Origin: Microlunatus elymi
GTDB lineage: Bacteria; Actinomycetota; Actinomycetes; Propionibacteriales; Propionibacteriaceae
Assembly: GCF_007362775.1 (NCBI RefSeq)
Contig: NZ_CP041692.1
Location: 1,364,001 to 1,428,000 of the forward strand
Direction of reading: 5' to 3'
Length of the DNA: 64,000 nt
The position numbers and the translations under genes are program-made. The notes beneath the pieces are model-generated. The model did no database searches, was not told the DNA's origin, and saw only the letters and a program-made list of their open reading frames with translations. Below, one piece after another: positions 1 through 7,966 of the stretch; within the stretch, counting starts at the first letter, position 1, and every line of letters begins with the position of its first letter.

Positions 1-122
1 AGCGGGTCGGAGAGGTTGCGGCCAACATTCGCAAGCTGCGTAAGCCGGAGCCGTACAAGGGCAAGGGTGTGCGGTACGAGGGCGAGCACGTCCGCCGCAA
101 GGTCGGAAAGGCTGGTAAGTGA
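1..122 (+). CDS. rplF: 50S ribosomal protein L6, C-terminal fragment
   Basis: The window opens inside this gene. The first whole codon is at position 3 and the frame runs to a TGA at 120-122, giving about 39 residues. The tail contains the L6 signature [15 protein letters not shown] followed by a lysine/glycine-rich end, typical of the C-terminus of ribosomal protein L6, a large-subunit protein near the sarcin-ricin loop. It is followed directly by rplR, as expected in the spc operon. Only the 3' end can be judged; the family assignment is secure because of the motif and the neighbour order. Confidence 0.93.
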   Translation, partial: RVGEVAANIRKLRKPEPYKGKGVRYEGEHVRRKVGKAGK

Positions 123-124
123 CG

Positions 125-508
125 ATGGCGGTTTCACTGTCTGCGCGCAAGCACACCGAGCAGCGTACGAAGTCGCGGCTGCGTCGCCAGCTGCGTGGCC
201 GGAAGAAGATCTTCGGCGGGGCCGATCGGCCGCGCCTGGTGGTCACCCGGTCCGCCAAGCACATCACCGCCCAGGTGATCGACGACAGCCGCGGTCACAC
301 GCTGGCCTACGCCTCCACCATGGAGGGCGGCCTGCGGACCGCCACCGGCGACAAGACCGAGAAGGCCAAGCAGGTCGGCCAGCTGGTCGCCGAGCGGGCC
401 AAGGCTGCCGGGGTGGAGACCGTCGTCTTCGACCGGGCCGGCAACAAGTACCACGGCCGGATCGCGGCGCTGGCCGACGCGGCCCGCGAAAACGGTCTCG
501 GATTCTGA
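125..508 (+). CDS. rplR: 50S ribosomal protein L18
   Basis: L18 binds 5S rRNA and helps seat it in the large subunit. The product starts MAVSLSARK, has a basic N-terminal arm (residues 1-30) and the family motif [20 protein letters not shown], and ends ARENGLGF, which is normal for L18. I prefer the ATG at 125; an in-frame GTG at 119, overlapping the rplF stop, would add two residues. The gene sits between rplF and rpsE in the standard spc order. No clear Shine-Dalgarno precedes it, so translation is probably coupled to rplF. Confidence 0.95.
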   Translation: MAVSLSARKHTEQRTKSRLRRQLRGRKKIFGGADRPRLVVTRSAKHITAQVIDDSRGHTLAYASTMEGGLRTATGDKTEKAKQVGQLVAERAKAAGVETVVFDRAGNKYHGRIAALADAARENGLGF

Positions 509-536
509 CCGCGGGAACTGGAGAGGTAGAACAGCT

Positions 537-1127
537 ATGAGTGGATCACAGCGTCGAGGCGGCGGAGACCGCCGCGGTGACCGCCGGGGTCAGGACAAGA
601 GCAACTACGTGGAGAAGGTCGTCGCGATCAATCGCGTCGCCAAGGTGGTCAAGGGTGGCCGCCGGTTCAGCTTCACCGCGTTGGTCGTCGTCGGCGACGG
701 CGACGGCTCGGTCGGCATCGGCTACGGCAAGGCCAAGGAGGTGCCGGCCGCGATCGCCAAGGGCGTGGAGGAGGCCAAGAAGCACTTCTTCCACGTGCCG
801 CGGGTGCAGGGCACCATCCCGCATCCGGTGCAGGGTGAGAAGGCGGCCGGCGTGGTCATGCTGCGCCCGGCGTCTCCCGGTACCGGTGTGATCGCCGGCG
901 GCGCCTGCCGCGCGGTGCTCGAGGCGGCCGGCGTGCACGACGTGCTGGCCAAGTCGCTCGGCTCGGCCAACGCGATCAACGTGGTGCACGCCACCATCGC
1001 GGCCCTGCAGATGCTCGAGGAGCCCGAGGAGGTGGCCCGCCGCCGCGGCAAGTCGGTGGAGGACGTCACCCCGGCGGCGCTGCTGAAGGCACGGCAGGCC
1101 GGTATCCGGCAGGAGGCGCACGCATGA
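537..1127 (+). CDS. rpsE: 30S ribosomal protein S5
   Basis: S5 is a small-subunit protein involved in decoding fidelity and mRNA helicase activity. The 196-residue product has a short basic, glycine/arginine-rich N-terminal extension (about residues 1-20), the double-stranded-RNA-binding-like S5 domain with [16 protein letters not shown] and the C-terminal motif [22 protein letters not shown] Shine-Dalgarno lies at about 520-526, ahead of ATG 537. The stop overlaps the start of rpmD by four bases (ATGA), showing translational coupling. Confidence 0.97.
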   Translation: MSGSQRRGGGDRRGDRRGQDKSNYVEKVVAINRVAKVVKGGRRFSFTALVVVGDGDGSVGIGYGKAKEVPAAIAKGVEEAKKHFFHVPRVQGTIPHPVQGEKAAGVVMLRPASPGTGVIAGGACRAVLEAAGVHDVLAKSLGSANAINVVHATIAALQMLEEPEEVARRRGKSVEDVTPAALLKARQAGIRQEAHA

Positions 1128-1309
1128 GCACGCGCCTGAAGATCACCCAGGTGAAGTCCTCGATCGGCGGCAAGCAGAACCAGCGGGACACGCTGCGTAC
1201 GCTCGGCCTGAAGCGGATCGGTGACGTGTCCGCGCACGAGGACACACCGTCCGTACGAGGCATGATCGCGACGGTGTCGCACCTGATCACCGTCGAGGAG
1301 GTCGACTGA
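1124..1309 (+). CDS. rpmD: 50S ribosomal protein L30
   Basis: A 61-residue protein with the L30 hallmark [19 protein letters not shown] followed by [12 protein letters not shown]30 is a small large-subunit protein found in a subset of bacteria. Its ATG overlaps the rpsE stop in an ATGA, and an AGGAGG inside its own 3' end (about 1298-1303) serves as the Shine-Dalgarno for rplO. Length and position in the spc operon are standard. Confidence 0.96.
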   Translation: MSTRLKITQVKSSIGGKQNQRDTLRTLGLKRIGDVSAHEDTPSVRGMIATVSHLITVEEVD

Positions 1310-1310
1310 T

Positions 1311-1799
1311 ATGGCTGACGAGACCAACGAGGTCCAGAACTCCCGGCACAACGGGGGAACCGGGCTGAAGGTTCATCACCTTCGTCCGGCTCCGGGGGCC
1401 CACAAGGCCAAGACCCGGGTCGGTCGCGGTGAGGGTTCCAAGGGCAAGACCGCCGGTCGCGGCACCAAGGGTTCGAAGGCCCGGAACAACATCTCCGAGG
1501 CGTTCGAGGGCGGTCAGATGCCGCTGCACATGCGGACCCCGAAGCTGCGCGGCTTCACCAATCCGTTCCGGACCGAGTTCCAGGTCGTCAACCTGGACCG
1601 GATCTCCTCCCTCTTCCCCGAGGGCGGCGAGGTGAACCCGCAGGCGCTGGTCGAGCGTGGCGCGGTGCGCGCCGGGCTGCCGGTCAAGGTGCTGGGCTCG
1701 GGCGAGCTGAGTGTCGCGGTGCAGGTTTCGGCGCACGCCTTCTCGGCTTCGGCCAAGGAGAAGATCGCCGCAGCCGGCGGAAGCACCACCGAACTGTAA
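1311..1799 (+). CDS. rplO: 50S ribosomal protein L15
   Basis: L15 is a late-assembly large-subunit protein. The 162-residue product has the L15 N-terminal motif [20 protein letters not shown], the glycine/lysine-rich stretch [15 protein letters not shown], and the C-terminal fold ending in [11 protein letters not shown]. It begins one base after the rpmD stop, with AGGAGG 8 bases upstream. Compared with E. coli L15 it carries a short extra N-terminal segment ([16 protein letters not shown]), common in actinobacteria. It is the last gene before a strong hairpin, so the transcription unit probably ends or is attenuated here. Confidence 0.96.
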   Translation: MADETNEVQNSRHNGGTGLKVHHLRPAPGAHKAKTRVGRGEGSKGKTAGRGTKGSKARNNISEAFEGGQMPLHMRTPKLRGFTNPFRTEFQVVNLDRISSLFPEGGEVNPQALVERGAVRAGLPVKVLGSGELSVAVQVSAHAFSASAKEKIAAAGGSTTEL

Positions 1800-1846
1800 G
1801 GGTCGGTCCGCGATCACTCCCGCGATCGCGGCACGGCCAAGCCAGG

Positions 1847-1874
1847 AGGGGCGGCACACACTGTGGCCGCCCCT
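1847..1874 (+). terminator. Hairpin terminator after rplO
   Basis: A 12-bp stem (AGGGGCGGCCAC paired with GTGGCCGCCCCT) closes a 4-base loop, 47 bases after the rplO stop. It lacks a long U-tract, which is common for actinobacterial terminators. It separates the spc operon from secY. Confidence 0.75.
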
Positions 1875-1947
1875 TCGGCGTATCGCCGCCCTTTCGGCAT
1901 TCACGGGCATCCTGTGTGACGGGATATCCCAGCCCTCAGTCCGTTCT

Positions 1948-1975
1948 GGGTTGCACCCCATCTGCTTGATAGAGT
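1948..1975 (+). promoter_or_regulatory. Probable secY promoter
   Basis: A -10-like TAGAGT lies at 1970-1975, with TGGGTT 17 bases further upstream. Transcription would begin near 1982, leaving a leader of about 54 bases before the TTG start of secY. The 10-bp palindrome GGGATATCCC at 1921-1930, just upstream, could be a protein-binding site. Assignment rests on sequence resemblance only. Confidence 0.45.
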
Positions 1976-2035
1976 CGAGCGGTTCCCGGTGGGTCTGCCT
2001 GGGACAGTTGGGCTGATCAGAGAGAAGGATTTGGA

Positions 2036-3349
2036 TTGCTCACCGCCTTCGCAGGAGCATTCAGGACTCCGGACCTGCGCAAGAAACTCCTGTTCACGCT
2101 CGGCATCATGGTCATCTACCGACTCGGCTCGGTCATCCCGGTGCCGAACGTCGACGTCGGCACGCTGCACACGTGTGCCACCAACGCACAGGCCGGTTCG
2201 CAGGCGGGCCTGTACTCGCTGCTCTCGCTGTTCTCCGGCGGGGCGTTGCTCCAGCTGGCGATCTTCGCGCTCGGCATCATGCCGTACATCACCGCGAGCA
2301 TCATCCTGCAGCTGCTGACCGTGGTGATCCCGCGGCTGGAGGCGCTGAAGAAGGAAGGCCAGTCCGGGCAGAACAAGATCACCCAGTACACGCGTTATCT
2401 GACCCTGGTGCTGGCGGTGCTGCAGTCGACCACCTTCGTCACCCTGGCCCGTAACGATCAGCTCTTCCAGAACTGCCCGGGCGTGGTCTACGACACCGGC
2501 GCGTTCCCGATCATCGTGATGATCCTGACCATGACCGCCGGTACCGGCGTGGTGATGTGGCTGGGTGAATTGATCACCGAGAAGGGCGTCGGCAACGGCA
2601 TGTCGGTGCTGATCTTCACCCAGATCTGTGCGACCTTCCCGCAGGCGCTGTGGGCGATCAAGCAGCAGCGCCCGGGCGGTGCCGGCTGGGTGGTCTTCCT
2701 ACTGGTGCTGGGCATCGGCCTGCTGGTGATGCTCGCGGTGATCTTCATCGAGCAGTCCCAGCGCCGGATCCCGGTTCAGTACGCCAAACGCATGGTCGGT
2801 CGCCGGGTGCTCGGCGGCACCACCACGTACATCCCGCTGAAGGTCAACCAGGCCGGCGTGATCCCGGTGATCTTCGCCTCTTCGCTGATGTACATCCCGG
2901 TGCTCTACTCGCAGTTCCGGCCGAACGGCTGGGGCGCGTCGTGGATCCAGTCGCACTTCGTCCGCGGCGATCATCCGGTCTACATGGCGACCTTTTTCCT
3001 GCTGATCATCTTCTTCGCCTACTTCTACGTCTCGATCACCTTCAATCCGCAAGAGGTGGCCGACAACATGAAGAAGTACGGCGGCTTCATCCCGGGCATC
3101 CGCGCCGGCAAGCCGACCGAGGACTACCTCGGCTACGTGCTGAACCGGCTGACCCTGCCCGGCTCGCTCTACCTGGGTCTGATCGCGCTGATCCCGATGA
3201 TCGCGATCGGTGTGCTGAACACGAACTCGCAGAGCGGGTTCCCGTTCGGCGGCACCTCGATCCTGATCATCGTCGGTGTCGGCCTGGACACGGTGAAGCA
3301 GATCGAGAGTCAGCTCCAGCAACGCAACTACGAGGGCTTCCTGCGGTAG
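2036..3349 (+). CDS. secY: Protein translocase channel subunit SecY
   Basis: SecY is the membrane pore of the Sec translocase and works with SecE, SecG and SecA. The 437-residue protein has ten predicted membrane helices, the N-terminal signature FRTPDLRKKLLFTLGI, the conserved GIMPYITASIILQLL (TM2), and the cytoplasmic loop motif QSQRRIPVQYAKR. The start is TTG at 2036, chosen because AGAAGGA at 2023-2029 is well placed and the family N-terminus MLTAF begins there. It is followed by adk after 37 bases, the usual secY-adk pair. Confidence 0.97.
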   Translation: MLTAFAGAFRTPDLRKKLLFTLGIMVIYRLGSVIPVPNVDVGTLHTCATNAQAGSQAGLYSLLSLFSGGALLQLAIFALGIMPYITASIILQLLTVVIPRLEALKKEGQSGQNKITQYTRYLTLVLAVLQSTTFVTLARNDQLFQNCPGVVYDTGAFPIIVMILTMTAGTGVVMWLGELITEKGVGNGMSVLIFTQICATFPQALWAIKQQRPGGAGWVVFLLVLGIGLLVMLAVIFIEQSQRRIPVQYAKRMVGRRVLGGTTTYIPLKVNQAGVIPVIFASSLMYIPVLYSQFRPNGWGASWIQSHFVRGDHPVYMATFFLLIIFFAYFYVSITFNPQEVADNMKKYGGFIPGIRAGKPTEDYLGYVLNRLTLPGSLYLGLIALIPMIAIGVLNTNSQSGFPFGGTSILIIVGVGLDTVKQIESQLQQRNYEGFLR

Positions 3350-3386
3350 TCGCAGGCACGGGCAACGACAAGAGGATCTTCCGCTG

Positions 3387-3956
3387 ATGCGACTGTTGAT
3401 CATGGGACCGCCGGGTGCGGGCAAGGGCACCCAGGCGAAGGCGATCGCCGAGCACTACCAGATTCCCACCGTCTCCACCGGTGACATCCTGCGCGCCAAC
3501 GTGGCCGCAGGTACGCCGCTCGGTCTGGAGGCCAAGCAGGTGATGGAGACCGGCGGCTATGTCGGCGACGACATCCTCAACGGCATCGTGGGCGATTGGT
3601 TGGAGCAGGACGACGCGCGGCGCGGCTTCCTGCTGGACGGATATCCGCGGACGCTGGCTCAGGTCGAGGCGCTGGACTCGATGCTGGAGCAACAGCACGT
3701 CGGACTCGACGCCGTCCTCTCGCTGAAGGTCGACATCGAAGAGGTCGTCGGCCGCCTCCGCAAGCGGGCCGAGACCGAAGGTCGTACCGACGACAGCGAG
3801 GACGCGATCCGAGTCCGCCAGCACAAGTACGCTGCCGAGACCTCCCCGCTGCTCGACGTCTACGCCCGCCGCGGCCTCCTGCTCGAGGTCGACGGCCTCG
3901 GCGAGGTCGACGAGATCACCAAGCGCATCTTCGTAGCCCTGGACTCCCGCCTCTGA
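3387..3956 (+). CDS. adk: Adenylate kinase
   Basis: Interconverts ATP + AMP and 2 ADP in the cytoplasm. The 189-residue protein has the P-loop GPPGAGKGTQ at residues 7-16, the AMP-binding TGDILR, and the DGYPRTLAQ motif. It is the short form: the LID region carries no four-cysteine zinc site, as in mycobacterial Adk. An AGAGGA Shine-Dalgarno lies ahead of ATG 3387. In most actinobacteria map follows directly; here map is 2.5 kb downstream, after an inserted efflux module. Confidence 0.97.
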   Translation: MRLLIMGPPGAGKGTQAKAIAEHYQIPTVSTGDILRANVAAGTPLGLEAKQVMETGGYVGDDILNGIVGDWLEQDDARRGFLLDGYPRTLAQVEALDSMLEQQHVGLDAVLSLKVDIEEVVGRLRKRAETEGRTDDSEDAIRVRQHKYAAETSPLLDVYARRGLLLEVDGLGEVDEITKRIFVALDSRL

Positions 3957-4122
3957 CCCACCTCTCACCCCGCGCGGGTCCGGAGCCCTGTCGAAGAGCC
4001 GCAAGGTCCCGAGCCTCCGGTCCGGACGTGTTCGATTTCCACCCAGCGTTGGGTTCCGGGGGCCTCGTCCCGCAGCAACGTCGATGCGCCCGCGAGATCT
4101 GCGGGCGACAGGCGCACTGTGA

Positions 4123-5451
4123 TCAGGCGTGGGCGCCGTCGGTCGCCGGTTGAGGCGACTCCCACTCGGCCGGCCGCGGCACCGTACGCACCGCCCGGGC
4201 GATCGTGGGGATCAGGGCCACCAGGCCACACGGCAGGGCCAAGATCAACATCGCCACGGTGCCGGTCAGCACGCTGAGCAGACCGCCGGCCAGTATCGGC
4301 GCCAGCGGCATCAGCGACATCGAGGTGAAGCCCATGGTGGCGGAGAACCGGCCGAGCTGATCCTGCCGCATCTGCGTCTGGGCGTACGAGGAGATCGCGG
4401 CATTGCCGGCCGGGTTGAGGAAGATCCCGATCGCCAACGCAGCAGCCACGATCCAGGGTGTGTTCCACAGCGCCATCGGCAACAGAATCGGGACGAACGC
4501 CCAGGCCGACATGATCACCAGCAGCCCGGTGGGGATCCGCTGGATCAACCACGGTGCGCACAGGGCGCCGAGGATCCCGATGACGCCGACGCTGGTCTCG
4601 ATCAGCCCGATCTGCCAGGGCGGGAACCCGGCGGAGATCAGGCGCAGGTTGGCGGCGAAGAAGACCGCGTTGACCACCAGATTCGTCAGCGGCGCCCAGA
4701 TCGCCAGCACCCGCAGCATCGGATGTCCGAACTGGAACCGCCAGCCCGAGATCACGTCGGCCAGCGCGGACTGCCGTGGTCGGGGCGCTCCGTCGGGCCG
4801 GGGCGTCAAGTTCGTACGGATCCGGCCGAGCAGCAGCCAGCTGATCGCGTACGACACCGCGTCGGCGGCGAACGGCATCCATCGGGTGACCGCCAGCAGC
4901 AAGCCGCCGACCGGTGCGCCGAGCAACGACGCGATGTGCTGGCGGGCCTGATTCTGACTGAGCGCGGTGGGCAACTCCTCGGTGCTCACCACCGTACGGA
5001 CGGCACCGGTCTCGGCCGGCCGGAACAGCCCCTCGGTCGCGCCGGTCAGCAACGCCACCGCGATCAGGTGCGGCACCGTCAACCAACCGGCGATCCCCGC
5101 AGCGACCACCGTCGCGTACAGCACCGCACCCGCCCCGGCCGAGACGCGCATCACCAATCGGCGATCGACCCGGTCGGCCAGTGCTCCGGCCGGCAGCATG
5201 ACGACCAACATGCCGACCAGATGTGCAGTGCCGACGATCGAGGTGATCAGCGCCGAACTGGTCAGCGCGTAGCCGACCAGCGGAAACGCGAAGCTACTGA
5301 TCGCGCTGCCCAGACCGGAGATCGTCTGGCCGATCCACAACACGGTGAAGTCGTGATTGCGCGCCAGCGACCGATATCCGATCCGCGCCGGCTGGGTGGC
5401 GGCCTCGTCGGCGATAGCCGGACCGGTCGACCGGCCAGATTCCGGATCCAC
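4123..5451 (-). CDS. MFS transporter, probable drug/metabolite exporter
   Basis: A 442-residue major facilitator superfamily protein with about 12 hydrophobic helices. The cytoplasmic loop between TM2 and TM3 carries the motif-A-like GALADRVDRRLVMR. N- and C-termini are hydrophilic and predicted cytoplasmic. The family (enterobactin exporter/TetV-like MFS) usually exports drugs or siderophores, but the substrate cannot be read from sequence. The start is GTG at 5451, three bases after the stop of the small upstream gene (5455-5742), so both are one transcript. The divergent ArsR-type regulator at 5827 and the shared operator make it a self-contained inducible efflux module inserted between adk and map. 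Confidence 0.85.
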   Translation of the reverse strand: MDPESGRSTGPAIADEAATQPARIGYRSLARNHDFTVLWIGQTISGLGSAISSFAFPLVGYALTSSALITSIVGTAHLVGMLVVMLPAGALADRVDRRLVMRVSAGAGAVLYATVVAAGIAGWLTVPHLIAVALLTGATEGLFRPAETGAVRTVVSTEELPTALSQNQARQHIASLLGAPVGGLLLAVTRWMPFAADAVSYAISWLLLGRIRTNLTPRPDGAPRPRQSALADVISGWRFQFGHPMLRVLAIWAPLTNLVVNAVFFAANLRLISAGFPPWQIGLIETSVGVIGILGALCAPWLIQRIPTGLLVIMSAWAFVPILLPMALWNTPWIVAAALAIGIFLNPAGNAAISSYAQTQMRQDQLGRFSATMGFTSMSLMPLAPILAGGLLSVLTGTVAMLILALPCGLVALIPTIARAVRTVPRPAEWESPQPATDGAHA

Positions 5452-5454
5452 CGA

Positions 5455-5742
5455 TCAGCGCCCGTGCGTCGGCAGCGACAACGCCGGCCGGTGCGCATGA
5501 CCGGACCGGATCCGCCGCGCCGTCGGCGTGCTCGGCGCCAGGCGGTCCGCGACCCGTCGAAGGCCGCGAGCGGCCAGGCCCCGCAGGCCCGCTTCGGGGT
5601 GCGCCTGCCGGTAGTCCTTGATCAGCCGGCGAACCTCGGCGTCGGCGTGGAGCTGGTCGATCTGCTGCCGTGCGAGCTGACCGACGAAGTACGGGTCACC
5701 GGTGCGGGTGGCCGGGATGTGGGGAGGAAGAACGCTGCTCAT
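5455..5742 (-). CDS. Small basic protein of unknown function in efflux operon
   Basis: A 95-residue protein that I do not recognise. It starts MSSVLPPHIPATRTGDPYFVGQLARQ, has an amphipathic arginine-rich centre, and ends in a histidine/arginine-rich tail. No membrane helix, signal peptide or metal site is evident. The ATG at 5742 is favoured because TAAAGT (minus strand, 5750-5755) lies exactly seven bases upstream, the layout of a leaderless start; a longer frame reaching 5850 would run through the operator and the divergent promoter. It is followed after three bases by the MFS gene. It may assist or be regulated with the exporter, but this is inference. Confidence 0.6.
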   Translation of the reverse strand: MSSVLPPHIPATRTGDPYFVGQLARQQIDQLHADAEVRRLIKDYRQAHPEAGLRGLAARGLRRVADRLAPSTPTARRIRSGHAHRPALSLPTHGR

Positions 5743-5758
5743 GACCTGCACTTTATGA

Positions 5759-5807
5759 TGCGCAATGTCAGTTGCGCAATAGGTAGTGCGCAATTTGTGG
5801 TGCGAAT
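5759..5807. promoter_or_regulatory. Operator: four direct repeats with 14-bp period
   Basis: TGCGCAAT occurs at 5759, 5773 and 5787, and TGCGAAT at 5801, each exactly 14 bp after the last. The core TGCGCA is itself palindromic. The array lies in the 84-bp gap between the divergent efflux operon and the ArsR-type gene and covers the -35 region (TTGCGC, 18 bp from TAAAGT) of the efflux promoter. It is the obvious candidate binding site for the ArsR-type protein encoded at 5827-6486. Confidence 0.75.
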
Positions 5808-5814
5808 TTTTTGG

Positions 5815-5820
5815 TAGGGT
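5815..5820 (+). promoter_or_regulatory. -10 element TAGGGT for a leaderless ArsR gene
   Basis: TAGGGT is followed by six bases and then the ATG at 5827, with no Shine-Dalgarno. This spacing places the transcription start on the A of ATG. It sits 8 bp beyond the fourth operator repeat, so bound repressor would overlap its upstream region. Confidence 0.55.
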
Positions 5821-5826
5821 CGACCC

Positions 5827-6486
5827 ATGAGTGACGAGAGCTCCGAACACGCGGGCGTCCGGGTGACCGACCCGCGGATGCTACGAGCGATCGCGCACCC
5901 GACGCGCAACCGGATCCTGGCCGAACTGACCGCCGCCGGACCATCTCGGGCCGCTGACCTGGCCCGCGATCTCGGCATTCCGGCGAACCAGGCGAGCTTT
6001 CATCTTCGCCAGCTCGCCAAGTACGGGATGGTGATCGAGGCGCCGGAGGTCGCCCGGGACAAGCGGGACCGGGTCTGGAAGGTGGCGGCCGAGCGCGGCT
6101 ACCACGTCAACCTGCGGGCGATCGGTGAGGCGTCCGGCGGCCAGGCGGCGGTGGCCGTGTTCACCGATCAGCTCCGCAACTGGGCGGCGTACCTGGTCGA
6201 CCGGGCTCTGGACGAGACCGGCGACGACCCCGATGCGCCCGAGCACGACCGGCGATCGATCACCGACTCGGAGATCCGGCTGACCGACGACGAACGCGAC
6301 GAGTTCGCCGCGGACATGCAGGAGCTGTTCGATCGCTGGGCCGACCGGACCCGGGATCGCAGCGTGCCCAGGCGCAGTTACTCGTACTTCATGATCATGC
6401 AGCCGTATCCACCAGTCGCGCCGCCGGGACGCACCACCGGCGGCCACAGCGACCCGGACAAGCCGGTCGGGGAACCGAAGTCGTGA
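5827..6486 (+). CDS. ArsR-type winged-helix transcriptional regulator
   Basis: A 219-residue regulator. Residues about 15-85 form an ArsR/HTH_20-type winged helix: DPRMLRAIAHPTRNRILAEL, the recognition region GIPANQASFHLRQLAKYGMV, then the wing. The C-terminal half is acidic and helical and carries no clear cysteine metal site, so it is probably not a metal sensor. It is divergent from the MFS operon and faces the 14-bp repeat operator, suggesting it represses both itself and the exporter. The stop overlaps the GTG start of map by four bases, so map is now translationally coupled to this regulator rather than to adk. Confidence 0.85.
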   Translation: MSDESSEHAGVRVTDPRMLRAIAHPTRNRILAELTAAGPSRAADLARDLGIPANQASFHLRQLAKYGMVIEAPEVARDKRDRVWKVAAERGYHVNLRAIGEASGGQAAVAVFTDQLRNWAAYLVDRALDETGDDPDAPEHDRRSITDSEIRLTDDERDEFAADMQELFDRWADRTRDRSVPRRSYSYFMIMQPYPPVAPPGRTTGGHSDPDKPVGEPKS

Positions 6487-7340
6487 GGCTGCGTCGCCGC
6501 CGGGTCGAGATCAAGTCCGTCGACGAACTGGTGTTGATGCGCCGAGCCGGGCTGGTCGTCGCTGACGCGCTCGTTGCGGTACGGGATCGGGTGCGGTCCG
6601 GCGTGACCACCGCCGAACTGAACGGCGTCGCCGCCGAGGTCATCAACTCTGCCGGTGCCCGGCCGTCCTTTCTCGGATACGGCGAGAGCCCAACCAGGCA
6701 AGGGTTTCCGGGTGTCTGCTGCCTGTCGGTGAACGACGAGATCGTGCACGGCATCGGTGGTGATCGGGTGCTGGCCGACGGCGATCTGATCTCGATCGAC
6801 TGCGGCGCGATCGTCGAGGGCTGGCACGGTGACGCCGCGATCACGGTGGAAGTCGGCGCCGTCGCGGCCGAACGCCGGCACCTCAGCCAGGCGACTCGGT
6901 CTGCCATGTGGCACGGAATCGCCGCGGCCCGGCTGGGCGGACGGGTGACGGACATCTCGGCGGCGATCGAAGCCAGGGTGGACGCGCTCGAAGTTGATCA
7001 TGAACGGCCGTACGGGATCGTGGAGGGATTCGTCGGGCACGGGATCGGTTCGGCGATGCACCAGGAGCCGGACGTGCCCAACGCAGGTCGTCCCGGTCGT
7101 GGGCCCAAGATCATCCCGGGGCTCGCGCTGGCAGTGGAACCGATGCTCACCCTGGGCGAACCGGATCATCGGCTGCTCGGCGACGGCTGGACCGCGGTCA
7201 CCGTCGACGGGTCCGTTGCGGCCCACTGGGAGCACACCATGACCGTGACCGAACACGGGATCTGGGTGCTGACCGCCCACGACGGCGGCGAATCCGAGTT
7301 GGCCGCGCTCGGCGTTCGGTTCGGCCCGCTCGCCAACTGA
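6483..7340 (+). CDS. map: Type I methionine aminopeptidase
   Basis: Removes N-terminal methionine from new proteins. The 285-residue protein carries the pita-bread fold metal ligands in order: Asp in SIDCGA, Asp in GDAAITV, His in GHGIGSAMH, Glu in VEPML and Glu in WEHT. GTG at 6483 overlaps the ArsR stop; the frame begins MRLRRRRVEIKS, the usual N-terminus. In many actinobacteria map lies between adk and infA. Here it is separated from both, and its expression may depend on the upstream ArsR promoter because no separate promoter or Shine-Dalgarno is visible. Confidence 0.95.
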   Translation: MRLRRRRVEIKSVDELVLMRRAGLVVADALVAVRDRVRSGVTTAELNGVAAEVINSAGARPSFLGYGESPTRQGFPGVCCLSVNDEIVHGIGGDRVLADGDLISIDCGAIVEGWHGDAAITVEVGAVAAERRHLSQATRSAMWHGIAAARLGGRVTDISAAIEARVDALEVDHERPYGIVEGFVGHGIGSAMHQEPDVPNAGRPGRGPKIIPGLALAVEPMLTLGEPDHRLLGDGWTAVTVDGSVAAHWEHTMTVTEHGIWVLTAHDGGESELAALGVRFGPLAN

Positions 7341-7389
7341 GTGCCCCGTCGCGCCGATCGAGCCCGCGCTAGCTAGCGCCTGGTGACGC

Positions 7390-7457
7390 TTCCCGCGCAC
7401 CGTTGACGCTCCGGCGCAGGTTCGTACTTGCGCGGGAGTGCCGCAGGTGCGCGGGAA
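7390..7457. repeat. Dispersed palindromic repeat, family 1, copy A
   Basis: A 68-bp element bounded by perfect 11-bp inverted ends TTCCCGCGCAC and GTGCGCGGGAA. An inner hairpin (CTCCGGCGCAGGT / ACTTGCGCGGGAG) is centred on TTCGT. Near-identical elements lie at 15975-16040 and 50835-50900. It lies just after map. Confidence 0.85.
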
Positions 7458-7493
7458 CGCTGTAGATGCAAAGGAGCGGTGGCTGCCCGCGAG

Positions 7494-7499
7494 TAGGGT
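7494..7499 (+). promoter_or_regulatory. -10 element TAGGGT of truncated kinase gene
   Basis: TAGGGT is seven bases ahead of the ATG at 7507 and no Shine-Dalgarno is present, matching the leaderless layout seen at other genes in this window. Confidence 0.4.
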
Positions 7500-7506
7500 G
7501 CCGGGC

Positions 7507-7767
7507 ATGTGCGACGCACCCCTGTTGATCAAGCAGGATCGAGAGTCGATGATCGTTGCGGTGCGCGCCGAGGGACTCGAAGTTGATCTTGAGGGCGTCG
7601 AGGTCCGCTCCGGTTGGGAGAATGTCGTGCTGGACACTCGGGACGGGTGGATCCTGCGGTTCCCGCGGGACGAACAGGTCCCGTACCAGCGAGAGCTGGC
7701 GCTGCTCGATCGCCTTCATGATCATCTTCCCGCACCGTCCGGACTCCCGCGAGCGGTAAAAACGTAG
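7507..7767 (+). pseudogene. Truncated aminoglycoside-phosphotransferase-like protein
   Basis: The 86-residue reading frame resembles only the N-terminal lobe of the phosphotransferase (APH) family: GWENVVLDTRDGWILRFPR, then YQRELALLDRLHDHLP, as in the beta strands and first helix that hold ATP. The kinase core (HGD...N and D motifs) is absent; the frame stops at a TAG inside the left arm of a large inverted repeat at 7749-7835. A full APH gene is about 280-300 residues. It is best read as a 5' remnant, with the rest lost or replaced. Identification as APH is moderately secure. Confidence 0.6.
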
Positions 7768-7835
7768 GAGCAGAAGGCTGCAAACCCCATTTGAAGACCG
7801 TTCGGGCCATCTGCTCCGACGTTCTTACCGCTCGC
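7749..7835. repeat. Long inverted repeat at the kinase truncation point
   Basis: Arms of 26 bp (7749-7774 and 7810-7835, 24 of 26 pairs matching) enclose a 35-base loop. It has the same architecture as the hairpins at 20105-20184 and 54377-54458 but a different sequence. It lies exactly where the APH-like frame ends, so it may be an inserted element, the scar of a deletion, or a terminator. Confidence 0.7.
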
Positions 7836-7966
7836 AGAGGTCGGGGTGGTCGGGGTGGTCGTTGCAGGCCGTCCAGCGGATCGCCATGCCGCGTTCCGGC
7901 GTAGCGACTGAACCGGGACCGCTACCGAAGCGAAGCGCGGTGCGGACTCATGGCAGGCTGAGGCGC

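Noticed and set aside
4129-5817. A 562-residue plus-strand frame opposite the MFS transporter
   Set aside because: Composition is that of a shadow frame and it crosses the operator region; the minus strand encodes a clear 12-helix transporter.
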